A stretch of 64,000 nucleotides of DNA from Bog-473 sp963726135 (GCA_963726135.1 CAVSBE010000003.1:124001-188000); one strand, 5' to 3'. Counted from the stretch's first letter, positions 8,758-17,525 are shown. Made by a program: numbers and translations. Notes: generated by a model from the sequence alone, not told the origin.

Positions 8758-9360
8758 ATGGATGACGTCAACCGAAGCCTCGTGGGCGGCGCAGGTGTCG
8801 CTCTGGCGGTTGGGGCAGTCGCCTGGGTCGCCGCCTTTTTGTCCACGGGCGCCTCTTGGATCGTCGCAGTTTTCCCAGCCGTAGGTCTGTTCATTGTCGG
8901 CGTGGTCCTGTTCCTGGTCGGCTTTCACGGGCGGCTGAAAAGACCGAAGTTCTTGCCTCCGTGGCATCGGAAGGAAAACAAAAGGAAGGCCGCTGTGGCC
9001 AAGGAGCAGGCGGACCGGTTGGAGGGACGCATCAAAGGCTTCCGTCAACAAGTGGGTGACGTGTACACGGAGGGGCTATCCCTTATCACGCTGGACGAGA
9101 ACACCTTTGACGAAGCGGCAGCCGGCGCTTGGGCGGACCAAACGGCGAGCTTCATCGACAGCGCTCTTGGGGATCTCGAGGCGGGGTTGATCTATCGACC
9201 CATCGGGTTTCTACCGAACGTCACCTCTCCCGCTGATCTCCATGTTCTTCGACTGCAACACCTGAAGGGATTAGGCGACCAAGAGGACTGGCGACTCCAG
9301 CTGCTCCTCAAGGACTCTTGGCAGCAAGACCCGCCTTTGGCGGATCAGCCGAAACCTTGA
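8758..9360 (+). CDS. Hypothetical membrane protein with cytoplasmic tail
   Basis: A 200-residue protein with two adjacent transmembrane helices (about residues 8-30 and 33-56), a basic juxtamembrane segment (GRLKRPKFLPPWHRKENKRK) and a soluble helical tail with conserved-looking Trp and Asp residues. It is divergent from the 74-residue gene with only 49 bp between them. Function unknown. Confidence 0.6.
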   Translation: MDDVNRSLVGGAGVALAVGAVAWVAAFLSTGASWIVAVFPAVGLFIVGVVLFLVGFHGRLKRPKFLPPWHRKENKRKAAVAKEQADRLEGRIKGFRQQVGDVYTEGLSLITLDENTFDEAAAGAWADQTASFIDSALGDLEAGLIYRPIGFLPNVTSPADLHVLRLQHLKGLGDQEDWRLQLLLKDSWQQDPPLADQPKP

Positions 9361-9394
9361 GACAGCCCGGGCGAGGCTCCTGCGAGTAGCACTT

Positions 9395-9907
9395 CTAGAG
9401 ATAGAGATACCGTTGTCCGGCTCCTGAGGTCGCATTCCAAGCTTCTGCATCTGAACCGGCCCATAGCAGGACGTCGTGCAGGCGCAGCCGAGTGAGTATG
9501 CGTCCGTTGTGCCGAGTTGCGACAGATTCGAACCAACCTTCAAGTTCCATGAACTGTTCGCTCTGCGTTTGGAGTTCGACACAGATGTCACCCCACACTT
9601 CTGATCCGTTCGGGTAGTGGGCCAGCGTAAGTGAATCGAGCACTGGAAACTGATTCGGTCGCTTGTCATGAAGCACCTTGCTCGCAATGGCGGGGCCAAC
9701 TCCATCAACGGCGTCCAGAAGACACCAGACCTTCCACATCAGATATTCGGATTCTGGCGGCGCTGAAGCAAGTGGGCAATATCTGAGCAAGTCCGGCTCA
9801 AGGTCCCAGAAATCAACCTCCGCAGTCAGGGCGCAGAGAGTTTCATTCACCTTGTCAAACACCGAAAGGATTCCAAGGGCTGGGGTGAAATAGATCTGCG
9901 AGTTGGT
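9395..9907 (-). pseudogene. DUF6308-like HhH protein, 3' part of a split gene
   Basis: About 170 residues with a helix-hairpin-helix-like segment VDGVGPAIASKVLHDKRP followed by QFPVLDS, resembling DUF6308 proteins (DNA-glycosylase-like HhH, function unknown). The frame is cut at about 9907, where an istB fragment begins on the opposite strand. A start codon with a good ribosome binding site, and a matching orphan N-terminal piece, lie beyond the insertion at 12822-12934 on the same strand. The gene was therefore probably split by the insertion. Confidence 0.5.
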
Positions 9908-10093
9908 GCCAGCGTCATCGTGACGTCGAACAAACCCTTCGGACGTTGGGGTGAGGTCTTCGGTGACCCCGTGGTCGCCGCCGCCATGATCGACCGCCTC
10001 GTCCATCACGCCGAGGTCGTGAACCTCAAGGGCGACAGCTACCGCCTGAAGGACCGAGACATGGGGAGGATGACGACGAACGAGGAGAACTGA
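9908..10093 (+). pseudogene. istB: IstB C-terminal fragment (IS21 family)
   Basis: The last roughly 60 residues of an IS21 helper ATPase: SVIVTSNKPFGRWGEVFGD, then AMIDRLVHHAEVVNLKGDSYRL, stopping at 10091-10093. It is on the plus strand, opposite to the intact-looking element at 10167-12720, and differs from that element's IstB. It is therefore the end of a second, older IS21 copy. The terminal sequence after the stop runs to GTTGACA at about 10155, which looks like the outer end of that copy. Confidence 0.75.
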
Positions 10094-10165
10094 CCCGACC
10101 AGGGGGGTCAATTTTCGGCCGTCGCAAGGGGGCCAAAATTCAGCCGTCGTTGACAGATACCAGGC
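10065..10165 (+). repeat. 101-bp direct repeat, left copy
   Basis: Identical over 101 bp to 12721-12821 in the same orientation. It contains the last codons of the istB fragment (TTNEEN and stop), the terminal repeat of that older IS21 copy, and ten bases (GATACCAGGC) beyond its end. It lies one base outside the left end of the IS21 element. Confidence 0.95.
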
Positions 10166-10232
10166 ATGTGAATCATGATCCAAAACGGCAGCGTGTGATG
10201 GCCGAAAACGGCAGCACTGCGGTTGTCTGAAG

Positions 10233-11045
10233 TTAGCTTGGGGTGGGGGTTGCGTCCACAGTTTCGGTGACGGATTTGGCGGCCCGGGTCGTCCGGGCTT
10301 TGGCGTCTTGGAGCCGGTAGCTCTCGCCCTTGGTCTCGATGATCCGACAGCGATGGGTGAGACGGTCGAGGGTGGCCCCGGTGAGGCGTTCGGAGCCGAG
10401 CACCTCGGTCCAGGACTCGAACGGCAGGTTCGTAGTCACGATCAGGCTGGTGCGCTCATAGGCGGTGGAGATGACGTCGAAGAGCAGCTCGGAACCGACC
10501 TTGGAGGCCGGGCACGTAGCCCAGCTCGTCGAGGACGAGCAGGTCGAGCTTGGCGAACTGGCCCTTCAGGCGCAGGAAGCTCCGCTCGTCTCGGGCCTCG
10601 ATGAGGGCGGTGACCAGCTCGGTGGTGCGGATGAAGCGGACCCGGTATCCCTTGGCGCAGGCCTGGGCGGCCAGGGCGGTGGCCAGGTGACTTTTCCCGG
10701 TCCCGGGGTTGCCCACCATCAAGATGTTCTCCTTCTTGTCGATGTACTCGCAGCGCATCAGCTCGGCGATCAGCACCTTGTTGACCGAGGGACGGGCGCG
10801 AAGTCGAAGGTCTCGAGCGTCTTGATGGTCGGGAAGCGCGCCGCTTTGACCCGGCGCTCGGCCGCCCGCTTCTCCCGTTCGAGCAGCTCGAGCTCGGTGA
10901 GGCGGAGCAGGTAGGAGAGATGATCGGCGTTGTCGGCGGCGGCCTGGGCGGCCACCTTCTCGCACTCGGCCGCCACCGTCGGCAGCCGGAGGGACTTGAG
11001 GTGGTGGTGCAAGAGCACCACGGACTTGGTCTCGGTTGTTTTCAT
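10233..11045 (-). pseudogene. istB: IstB helper ATPase, frameshifted
   Basis: IS21 transposition helper of the DnaA/AAA+ type. It starts at 11045 (MKTTETKSVVLLHHHLKSLR), with the N-terminal helical domain to about 10800. After a frame change come Walker A GNPGTGKSHLATAL (about 10700) and Walker B LLVLDELGYVP (about 10520). A second frame change near 10450 leads into NLPFESWTEVLGSERLTGA and the C-terminal RLTHRCRIIETKGESYRL. Total length fits the family (about 265 residues). All functional motifs are intact apart from the frame changes, so sequencing error is as likely as real inactivation. Confidence 0.8.
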
Positions 11046-11073
11046 GGTGTTGCTTCCTTTCTCTTCTCGGTGA

Positions 11074-12581
11074 TCACGAGCCGGTGGCAGTGAGGGCCCG
11101 ATAGGCGGTCAGGTCCGGGTGGCTCGATGGCGACGGACTTGAGGTGGGGATGACCGTCGAGGCTGAAGAGCCCGACGGGCGCTCGGCGTGGTGCAAGAGG
11201 ATCAACGCGATGGCGTCAGAGCCCGTGGCCCCGATGGTGAGCGGCCGACTCCACCGCTTTGGTCGAGCGCCGGCAGCGTGGCGTTCTCCAAGAGCCGCAG
11301 CACCTTGATGAACTCGCGGGTGCCCCGGTCACCCGAGGTCGGCTTCGAGCCGGCGGCGCAAGGTGGAGAAGCATCCGGGCAGCTCCCAGTTCTCGAGCGG
11401 CCGGGCGAAGTCGATGGCGCCGGGCTTGCGCTCGAAAAGGGCCAGGTAGTGGATGGGATCAAAGGTGGTGTGCTCCTTGCCCCAGTGGCGGGCGTGGCGG
11501 GCGATCACGCTCGGTCCCGCTGGTGATGGCCACCTCTTCGATCCCGCCGATGACAGTCACCTCGTGGTGGGCATAGGCGGTCGGCACCGAGTAGTCGTTG
11601 CGGTCAAAGCGCACCAAGGAGAGCGAGTTGGCGTGGCCCTGGGCGACCCGGCGGGGCTCGAAGGCCTCGGCGGGCAGCGCCAGCATGGCGGCTCGGTCAT
11701 CGACCAGGCGCTCGGCCTTGGTGCCGACCTTGCCCCGGACCCGGCGGAACAGGTCGGCATAACAGGCGGCGGCCAGGTACTCGTTGAGGGCGGCCCAAGA
11801 GGGAAAGGACGGGACCGGGACCAAGAGGTTGCGTCGGCTGAATAGCCGACGTGGTTCTCCACGTGGCCCTTCTCGTTGCCCCGCCCCACCCGGCAGAAGT
11901 GATGGTCGAAGAGGTAGTGGCTCTCGAGGGCCAAGAACGCCCTGGTCAACGACGCGGTCGCGCCCGATCACCTTGGAGACCGCGATGGTGGTGTTGTCAT
12001 AGGAGATCCGCACCGGCACGCCGCCGAAGAACTCGAACCCGGCCACGTGGGCGGCCTGGAAGGTCTCGGTGCACTCGCGCGGATAGGCGCTGAGGAAGTA
12101 CGTGTCCGAATAGGGCAGGGTGATCACCCCGAGTGCGGCCTTGCAGCGCACGCCGGCGATCTCGACGACGGCCTCGCCGAAGTCGAACTGGGCGTGACCG
12201 GGTGGGTGGCTGAGCGGAACGAAGGCCTCCTTCGAGTACTGCCTTGGCCGCGCTGCACCGCCGTTTGCACCTGGGAGTAGCAGCCGGTGTAGCCGTACTC
12301 GTCGCGGAGACGCTCGAAGATCCGCCGGGCCGTGTGCCGCTGTTTGGGCGGGGCCTCCTTGTCGGCGGCCAGGATCTGATCGATGGACGCCAGGATGGGG
12401 CCCGAGCACGGGCTTCGCCGCGGATCTCGGCCATCTGATAGCCGGGAGGCTCGGGGTTGGCCAGGATCTTGGCCAGGGCCTGATGGCCGATCCCGTAGTC
12501 ACGGTGGATGGAGCGCTTCGACGCCCCTTCCACCAGGACCTTCCGCCGGATCTCGGTCCATTCGTCCATGTCGGTGTGCAC
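11074..12581 (-). pseudogene. istA: IstA transposase, frameshifted
   Basis: IS21 transposase of about 500 residues in pieces. The N-terminal HTH starts at 12581 (MDEWTEIRRKVLVEGASKRSIHRD). The DDE core can be followed through HAQFDFGEA (first Asp, about 12190), ISYDNTTIAV (second Asp, about 12000) and NEKGHVENHVG (Glu, about 11875), with at least four frame changes between and after them. The C-terminus HLKSVAIEPP and then LTAYRALTATGS ends at 11074-11076, 28 bp before istB. As read it could not be translated as one protein. Confidence 0.8.
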
Positions 12582-12720
12582 CTTTCTCCCGTTCTGCTCG
12601 TCCGCTCAGGCCCAAAGCCTGGAAGCGGGATCGAACAGATCCGGGGATACTCAGGTGCTGCCGTTTTCGATCATGTTTTACACGCTCAGGTGCTGCCGTT
12701 TTCGATCATGCATTTACACA

Positions 12721-12821
12721 GGAGGATGACGACGAACGAGGAGAACTGACCCGACCAGGGGGGTCAATTTTCGGCCGTCGCAAGGGGGCCAAAATTCAGC
12801 CGTCGTTGACAGATACCAGGC
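12721..12821 (+). repeat. 101-bp direct repeat, right copy
   Basis: The partner of 10065-10165, immediately abutting the right end of the IS21 element. Beyond it the sequence changes to the N-terminal coding part of the split DUF6308-like gene. Confidence 0.95.
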
Positions 12822-12934
12822 TGTTGCCGCAAAACGAGCGAAGTAGTTCCGAAGCAAAACCCTGCAACGACCTGTTTGGCCTCTTGCAATGTGCATTCGA
12901 CCGACTTGTCAACTCCGATTCTGAAGTCAGCCAT
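12822..12934 (-). pseudogene. 5' part of the split DUF6308-like gene
   Basis: An ATG at 12934 preceded by AAGGAG at ten bases, followed by 37 codons (ADFRIGVDKSVECTLQEA, then ending LVLRQQ) before the sequence runs into the 101-bp repeat. Same strand and orientation as the C-terminal part at 9395-9907. I infer one gene interrupted by about 2.9 kb of IS21 material. It starts 77 bp after the stop of the upstream gene, so the two may once have been an operon. Confidence 0.45.
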
Positions 12935-13011
12935 GGACTATCCACTCCTTGCTGTGGGTTGTCGCCATTCCTCTTTGCGCAGACCCACAGTTGAATCAGC
13001 GCATTGCGCCG

Positions 13012-13476
13012 TCAGCCCGAACCCCCACCAGTCGCCTCGATCCACCAACCGGCAATTGTCCTGTCCATCGAATAGACGGCCTCGCCAGCTTCTCCGTACC
13101 GTACCGACATCGGCCAAATTTTGGTTCCGAACAGTCGCTTGCACATCTTGGTGAGAGAACCGAGCTGCCCCCGAAGCAGGTTGGCGTCTTCTCCTCCCAC
13201 TGCCACCGCCTCTCCAAAGCTCACGGACTTAGGCGCTCGTTGTGCGGTTAGCCCGATGAGGGTCCTCACGGCAGGAGTTGCGAGTTCCGCCTCAAGTCGC
13301 TCGACCATTGATCTATTCCAGGATCCCTGGCCCTGAACCTCAACCGATCCTTCGACTTCTGTCGCCGGTGCCGAACTCCCAAGTGGGTTGGCCAAGACTT
13401 TGTACACCTCGGTTAGGTGGCTCCTAGGCACGGGCACCATGACGATTTCTTCCATCTCTGCGTGGGTGGCAGACAT
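13012..13476 (-). CDS. Conserved hypothetical, possible DNA-binding regulator
   Basis: A 154-residue protein from the ATG at 13476, chosen because AAAGGAG lies 7 bases upstream; the longer open frame has no such site. The N-terminus MVPVPRSHLTEVYKVLA and the C-terminal half (LRGQLGSLTKMCKRLFG, then YGEAGEAVYSMDRTIAGWW) match a family I know only as hypothetical actinobacterial proteins whose C-terminus resembles a winged helix. A textbook promoter with two dyads lies upstream, suggesting tight and perhaps autogenous control. Confidence 0.65.
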   Translation of the reverse strand: MSATHAEMEEIVMVPVPRSHLTEVYKVLANPLGSSAPATEVEGSVEVQGQGSWNRSMVERLEAELATPAVRTLIGLTAQRAPKSVSFGEAVAVGGEDANLLRGQLGSLTKMCKRLFGTKIWPMSVRYGEAGEAVYSMDRTIAGWWIEATGGGSG

Positions 13477-13512
13477 GCAATCTCCTTTGACTCGACTCTT
13501 TTCTGTCGTGTA

Positions 13513-13557
13513 ACTATATATACCCGCCGTATATCTGTCAAATACCCGGTAGGTATT
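13513..13557 (-). promoter_or_regulatory. Sigma-70-type promoter with two dyad operators
   Basis: On the minus strand TTGACA (13536-13541) and TATAGT (13513-13518) are separated by 17 bp, about 36 bp upstream of the ATG at 13476. The spacer holds a perfect dyad ATATAC-CCGCC-GTATAT (13518-13534). Just upstream, overlapping the -35 edge, is AATACC-CGGTA-GGTATT (13541-13557). Repressor control is inferred from position. Confidence 0.65.
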
Positions 13558-13626
13558 CCGATGCCACCTATGACATGCCTTGGGTCCCGAAGTGGGTCGA
13601 GCCTTGAATCCTGCGCCAAGAGGTGG

Positions 13627-13665
13627 GTGCGTAACCTCGTTGGCGATCACCGTGGAATCCCGCCC
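13627..13665 (+). repeat. 39-bp imperfect direct repeat, left copy
   Basis: Begins GTGCGTAACCTCG and ends CACCGTGGAATCCCGCCC. It matches 16780-16818 at 37 of 39 positions in the same orientation. It lies in the 378-bp gap between two minus-strand genes (13477-13854), which otherwise holds only the promoter described at 13513. Confidence 0.85.
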
Positions 13666-13854
13666 GTCCTCCGGTTGCGGTACTGAACTGTCTGCCCCTG
13701 CCTTGGTGACACCCACACCAACCGGGGAGTGCTCGTGGTGGTGCGAGGAGTGCGTCCTCCGGGCACTTCAGGCCGTCAAGGAGTCATCCCAAGCTCCCGA
13801 TGCGTTGATACCGGCATGACTACCTGGTGATGATCAGAGGACTGGTCCGGGCTC

Positions 13855-14481
13855 TTACGCCCAGCCAGGCTCTAACTGCACGTCTTCGTGAGTTAGGACG
13901 ACATTCCCGTGACCGAAATCGATCCGGAACCAGACGCTCGCTGGCGGTGGTGGCGATTTTACAAACAACGTTGAGCTAGGCGGGACATGCATCCGAGTCG
14001 TCATGTCTGCTGGCTGCAAGAAGCCTGCATAGATGAAGATGGTAGGTCTGCGGGTTGGGAAGGCCCCGCTCCACGTTGGGTCATTGAGGCTAAGAGCTAG
14101 CCCGTCAATCGTTGCGGTCACGACTGCGGGTCGCCGGAGCCGGACAATGAGGCCGACTCGATCACAGGCAACCGTGTTCGGCAAGCCGCAAGAGATTCCC
14201 ATGTAGGGATTCTCACGAAACACCAACCGTGGGGCCTCGATCTTGCCCGGACCAAGTAACCGTGGGACTCTCGAACTTTGGGTTGGCGTTCCGCCGCCCC
14301 CTCCCGAAGCACTAAGGCCCAGACCAACCGCCAAGGCCGCAACCGACATCACTGCTGCTGTCCACATCCACCGTCGCCGCCGTCGACGACGAGCCTCCTC
14401 GAAGAGTGCCTCGGGTTCGCAAGGACGCTCTGGCCGAGGCTGGGCAACCCGGTCTTCGACCTCCAATCTGGTGCCCGTCAT
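13855..14481 (-). CDS. Single-pass membrane protein of the LFxEA-Arg-TM group
   Basis: A 208-residue protein. A short cytoplasmic N-terminus carries EPEALFEEARRRRRRR (about residues 22-37), followed by one transmembrane helix (38-60), a Gly/Ser linker and an extracytoplasmic domain with a probable disulfide (CGLPNTVAC). The N-terminal motif recurs in the two downstream plus-strand genes at 14901 and 16089, so these are related anchors with different outer domains. Divergent from the GntR gene, whose start is only about 20 bp away. Confidence 0.7.
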   Translation of the reverse strand: MTGTRLEVEDRVAQPRPERPCEPEALFEEARRRRRRRWMWTAAVMSVAALAVGLGLSASGGGGGTPTQSSRVPRLLGPGKIEAPRLVFRENPYMGISCGLPNTVACDRVGLIVRLRRPAVVTATIDGLALSLNDPTWSGAFPTRRPTIFIYAGFLQPADMTTRMHVPPSSTLFVKSPPPPASVWFRIDFGHGNVVLTHEDVQLEPGWA

Positions 14482-14502
14482 AGAGCTACTATGGCTAGGA
14501 CC

Positions 14503-14850
14503 ATGATCTCTGTCAATATCGACCGATCAGAAGCCGTGCCGCTTCACGATCAGGTGGCAGCCGAGATTCGACGGGCAATCGCCGAGGGGGAGGCTGGCCC
14601 AGGGGAACGCCTGCCCTTGGCCAAGGACATGGCTGCCGTGCTCGGCGTGAACAAGAATACGGTGCTTCGGGCCTTGCACATCCTCAGGGAAGAGGGTCTC
14701 CTCGACTTCCAGCGGGGCCGGGGGATCACAGTGGCAGGCACGCCCCAACACGGTGCGGTCGTGAAGCGGATTCGTGACCTCGTTGAGTTCTGCCGAAGCC
14801 AGGGCTACCGCAGTGACGAGGTCATCGCCATGATCGAGAACCTCCCGTGA
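14503..14850 (+). CDS. Short GntR-family regulator (YtrA-like)
   Basis: About 115 residues, made almost only of a winged HTH: PLHDQVAAEIRRAIAEGE, then ERLPLAKDMAAVLGVNKNTVLRALHIL and LDFQRGRGITVAG, plus a short helical tail, as in the YtrA subfamily. The start at 14503 follows AGGA; an ATG four codons earlier (14491) is also possible. It sits between the members of the membrane-protein cluster and is likely to regulate both directions. Confidence 0.85.
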   Translation: MISVNIDRSEAVPLHDQVAAEIRRAIAEGEAGPGERLPLAKDMAAVLGVNKNTVLRALHILREEGLLDFQRGRGITVAGTPQHGAVVKRIRDLVEFCRSQGYRSDEVIAMIENLP

Positions 14851-14900
14851 CTGCGCTGCCTGTGAGTAGGCCACGTTCGTAGGCGAGGGTCGAGCGCACT

Positions 14901-16086
14901 GTGAAAGTCACCACCGACGATCGTCTCCACGAGATTCCTCTCGAAACACAGACCTCCGACGATCCCGAGGCGCTTTTCAAGGAGGCCAAGCAGCGAAGAC
15001 GCCGGGTGCGCCTGGCCTGGCTTGGGGTCGCAATCATTGGGGTCGGGGCGGTAGCGGCGATCGTGGCGGCGACCAGTTCAGTGCACAAGTCCCCACCTCA
15101 CCAAAACAAGGTCACGATTCCGAGCAGCCCGAAGTCGCCCGGCCCATTACCCACTGGCTCCGTCGTCGCCCTCAGGATTGCCGGACCGCTCGCTGTCAGC
15201 CCCACCGGATCGCTCTATGTAGCCGCTGAATCGCAGCACAGGGTTCTCGTCTGCCTTTCCGATGGCGAGTTCAGCGATGTCGCGGGTGACGGCACCTCTG
15301 GATTCTCGGGCAACCGGGGACCTGCAACCAAGGCCAAGCTCTCGTCTGTCTCCGCTATGTCCTTCGCCCCTAACGGCGATCTCTACCTCGCCGATGGCAC
15401 ACGAGTGCGGGTCGTCGAGTCGAATGGCACGATCCACACCATCGCAGGAGACGGTCGCTCTGGCCCATCCGTGGCCAACGGTACTCCGGCTCTCTCGGCG
15501 TCACTCGGCCCCGTTGTTGCCATCACGTTCAGCCCCAGTGGTCAACTTTACTTTGCAACGAGCACGCAGATCTTCCGTCTTTCGTCAGCCGATACATTGA
15601 AGACCGTGCGAGCGATCGCCACTCTTTATGGAGGTAAGAAGGTTGCTGCCAAGTGAGTTCGTCTCAATCGCCGTCGATGCTGAGGGAAACGTCTTCGCTT
15701 CGGCAGCATTCGCCGGTTGGTCTGTCTACAAGATTGCACCCGATGGCGTGGCGACAAACCTTAGCTATGCCCGGCGAAGTGGCGGACAACCGGCGATCGT
15801 GCAACGCAGTCCTGACGGCGCCATCGAGGCTGATAACGGCCCGTACCTCGAACAAGTCGAGGGGAATGGCCTTGTGTCTACGCCAGGCGTGCTCTTGTCC
15901 ACGTCAGGAACGAACGACGTTCCCGGCATTGCCAAGTTCCTCTTCATGGACTATTTCGCCTATGCGCCTAATGGCACCCTCTATGCAGACAACATGCCAA
16001 CGTCGGGCTTCGATCCCTACCAACAGATTGTCTCCGTGACGAGCGGTCGAGGCGCATCACTGTGGCACGGTGCACAGGGCACATAG
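14901..16086 (+). pseudogene. Membrane-anchored NHL/propeller protein, frameshifted
   Basis: The cytoplasmic motif DPEALFKEAKQRRRR (about residues 21-36) and a transmembrane helix are followed by propeller-like repeats (AVSPTGSLYVAAESQHRVLV, SFAPNGDLYLADGTRVRVVE, TFSPSGQLYFATSTQIFRL). The frame stops at 15654-15656. The same kind of repeat continues one frame over (FVSIAVDAEGNVFASAAFAG, YAPNGTLYADNM) to 16086, so a single inserted base near 15640-15655 splits what was one protein of about 394 residues. It may be a sequencing error. Confidence 0.65.
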
Positions 16087-16088
16087 CG

Positions 16089-16769
16089 ATGGGGATCGCC
16101 CCAAGCCTGGCGCCATCTGAGAACGTACTAAGTCCAAGTCCGCCCGATGCCGACCTCCTCTTCAAGGAGGCGAAGCAGCGGGAGCGCAAGCGACGACTCC
16201 TGTGGCTGGGAGCCACCGTTGTCGCATTGGGTGCGACCGCTGGCGGCTACCTCACAGCAACCAACTCCTCGCCACACCCCGAGTCGCTGGTCACACGACC
16301 GCTTCACTTTCCCTCTCTCGCAGCAGGCGAAAGCTGCCCAGCCACTCCTGGCCATCCCGTTCACAGATCCTTCTTTGATGGTGTCGCACTAGGAAACGGC
16401 CCGGTGAGAGTCCTCGTCGGCAACCATGGCGATCTACTGCGTGGACAGGCTGACCTCGGTACATCACAAGCCCATGGCTGGTTTGCGCTCGAAACGATCT
16501 GGTTCAGCGTGCCCGGCTACGACGGCCCATTCGTGGTCCGAGCGAAGCGCCTTGGAGCGAGCGGCCCAATCCGAGTCCAGCCGGGCGACTCCGGAACGGT
16601 GCCTGGCTCGGGGCCGCTCGTCGTTCCGGCTGGGCGAACGATCAACACGCAGGACGGGTACAGAACAGTGCCGGGAAGCACGTGGGTGACTTCATCCGGT
16701 TGCTATGCGTGGCAGATAGACGGCCAGAACTTCAGCGAAGTCATCACCGTGGACGCCCTATCTCCCTAA
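16089..16769 (+). CDS. Single-pass membrane protein of the LFxEA-Arg-TM group
   Basis: A 226-residue protein from the ATG at 16089, two bases after the stop of the preceding gene, so they are co-transcribed. N-terminal PDADLLFKEAKQRERKRR, a transmembrane helix at about 37-56, then an outer domain with two Cys (one near the start, CPATPG, and one near the end, SSGCYAW) likely to pair. No known domain. Third member of the cluster. Confidence 0.65.
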   Translation: MGIAPSLAPSENVLSPSPPDADLLFKEAKQRERKRRLLWLGATVVALGATAGGYLTATNSSPHPESLVTRPLHFPSLAAGESCPATPGHPVHRSFFDGVALGNGPVRVLVGNHGDLLRGQADLGTSQAHGWFALETIWFSVPGYDGPFVVRAKRLGASGPIRVQPGDSGTVPGSGPLVVPAGRTINTQDGYRTVPGSTWVTSSGCYAWQIDGQNFSEVITVDALSP

Positions 16770-16779
16770 GTCACCGGCC

Positions 16780-16818
16780 GTGCGTAACCTCGCTGTCGAT
16801 CACCGTGGAATCCCGCCC
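16780..16818 (+). repeat. 39-bp imperfect direct repeat, right copy
   Basis: Partner of 13627-13665 with two mismatches. It starts 11 bp after the stop of the third membrane-protein gene, so the two copies bracket the whole cluster (about 3.1 kb). Confidence 0.85.
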
Positions 16819-16932
16819 TTGCCATGGCTGGCTGCGACTCCATCCCGGTATACGGAGGCACACTCAGCACGATTGGCGGACCTCCGTTCGCCCGCCGTTG
16901 AGAACAACAGTCGACTTGGTTACAAAGTGAGC

Positions 16933-17430
16933 ATGGAACTTGAACGGTGGCCCAACGAAGCCAAGATGATCGCCGAACTCTATGGGGGTGCCTGGTCGAA
17001 TCGAGAAAACTGGACCAGGAGGTGCCGACCGGAAGGCTGCATCGTCTGCACCTCGGGCCACGGCATCATCGCCGACCTGAACCACACCTGGGTAACCACC
17101 GATCCCGAAGTCGCCATCTTTGGCTACGTCTGCGTCATCTCCAAGGTCCACGCAGTCGAGCCTTTCGATCTGCCCGATCAAGGGGCGGCGTTTTGGCAGG
17201 AGGCTATGGCCGTGGCCCAGGTGGTCAACCGGCTGTATCGGCCCATGAAGCTCAACTACGAGGTTCATGGCAACACCTTGCCCCACCTACACATGCACCT
17301 GTTCCCCTGTCAGCCAGACGACGGATTCGTAGGTCGCCCGGTCGATCTCAAAGACTTCCGGCATCGCTACAGCGACCACGACCTCGCCAAGCTCAGATCA
17401 GCCCTCGCCCTCATCACCCCAACAGTCTGA
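16933..17430 (+). CDS. HIT-family (histidine triad) protein
   Basis: A 165-residue nucleotide hydrolase/transferase of the HIT superfamily. The triad HLHMHLFP is at residues 118-125 (H118, H120, H122), with an upstream GNTLPHLH loop and an N-terminal EGCIVC Cys pair as in many bacterial HIT proteins. The ATG at 16933 is preferred; a GTG two codons earlier is possible. The substrate is probably a nucleoside phosphoramidate or dinucleotide. It stands alone, convergent with the next gene. Confidence 0.88.
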   Translation: MELERWPNEAKMIAELYGGAWSNRENWTRRCRPEGCIVCTSGHGIIADLNHTWVTTDPEVAIFGYVCVISKVHAVEPFDLPDQGAAFWQEAMAVAQVVNRLYRPMKLNYEVHGNTLPHLHMHLFPCQPDDGFVGRPVDLKDFRHRYSDHDLAKLRSALALITPTV

Positions 17431-17525
17431 GACGACTGGAACTTGCGGGCCGAAGGGTAGCCCCGTTGTGCCGAACTACCCCACCGTCCGGCGAGGTGGC
17501 AGCCTCGACGAAGGAGAACCTGGGA

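Larger units (their letters stand above)
10167..12720 (-). mobile_element. IS21-family insertion sequence, 2554 bp
   Basis: Both ends begin TGTG and then share inverted ATGATC and AAAACGGCAGC blocks. Subterminal copies of GAAAACGGCAGCAC are repeated inside each end (about 10178-10217 on the left, 12658-12712 on the right), as is usual for IS21 elements whose transposase binds multiple repeats. It encodes IstA then IstB on the minus strand. Both genes carry several frameshifts as read here. It sits between two copies of a 101-bp repeat, not the usual 4-8 bp target duplication. Confidence 0.85.

Noticed and set aside
9526..9611. Two short matches to the tRNA-Arg 3' end (GATTCGAACC and CTTCTGATCCGT) as a possible far att site
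   Set aside because: They are 50-60 bp apart within coding sequence of the DUF6308-like gene, while they are adjacent in the tRNA. Most likely chance.
15628..15660. Programmed +1 frameshift at AAG TGA in the NHL protein
   Set aside because: At least ten other genes have the same type of single-base break, so an indel error is simpler.
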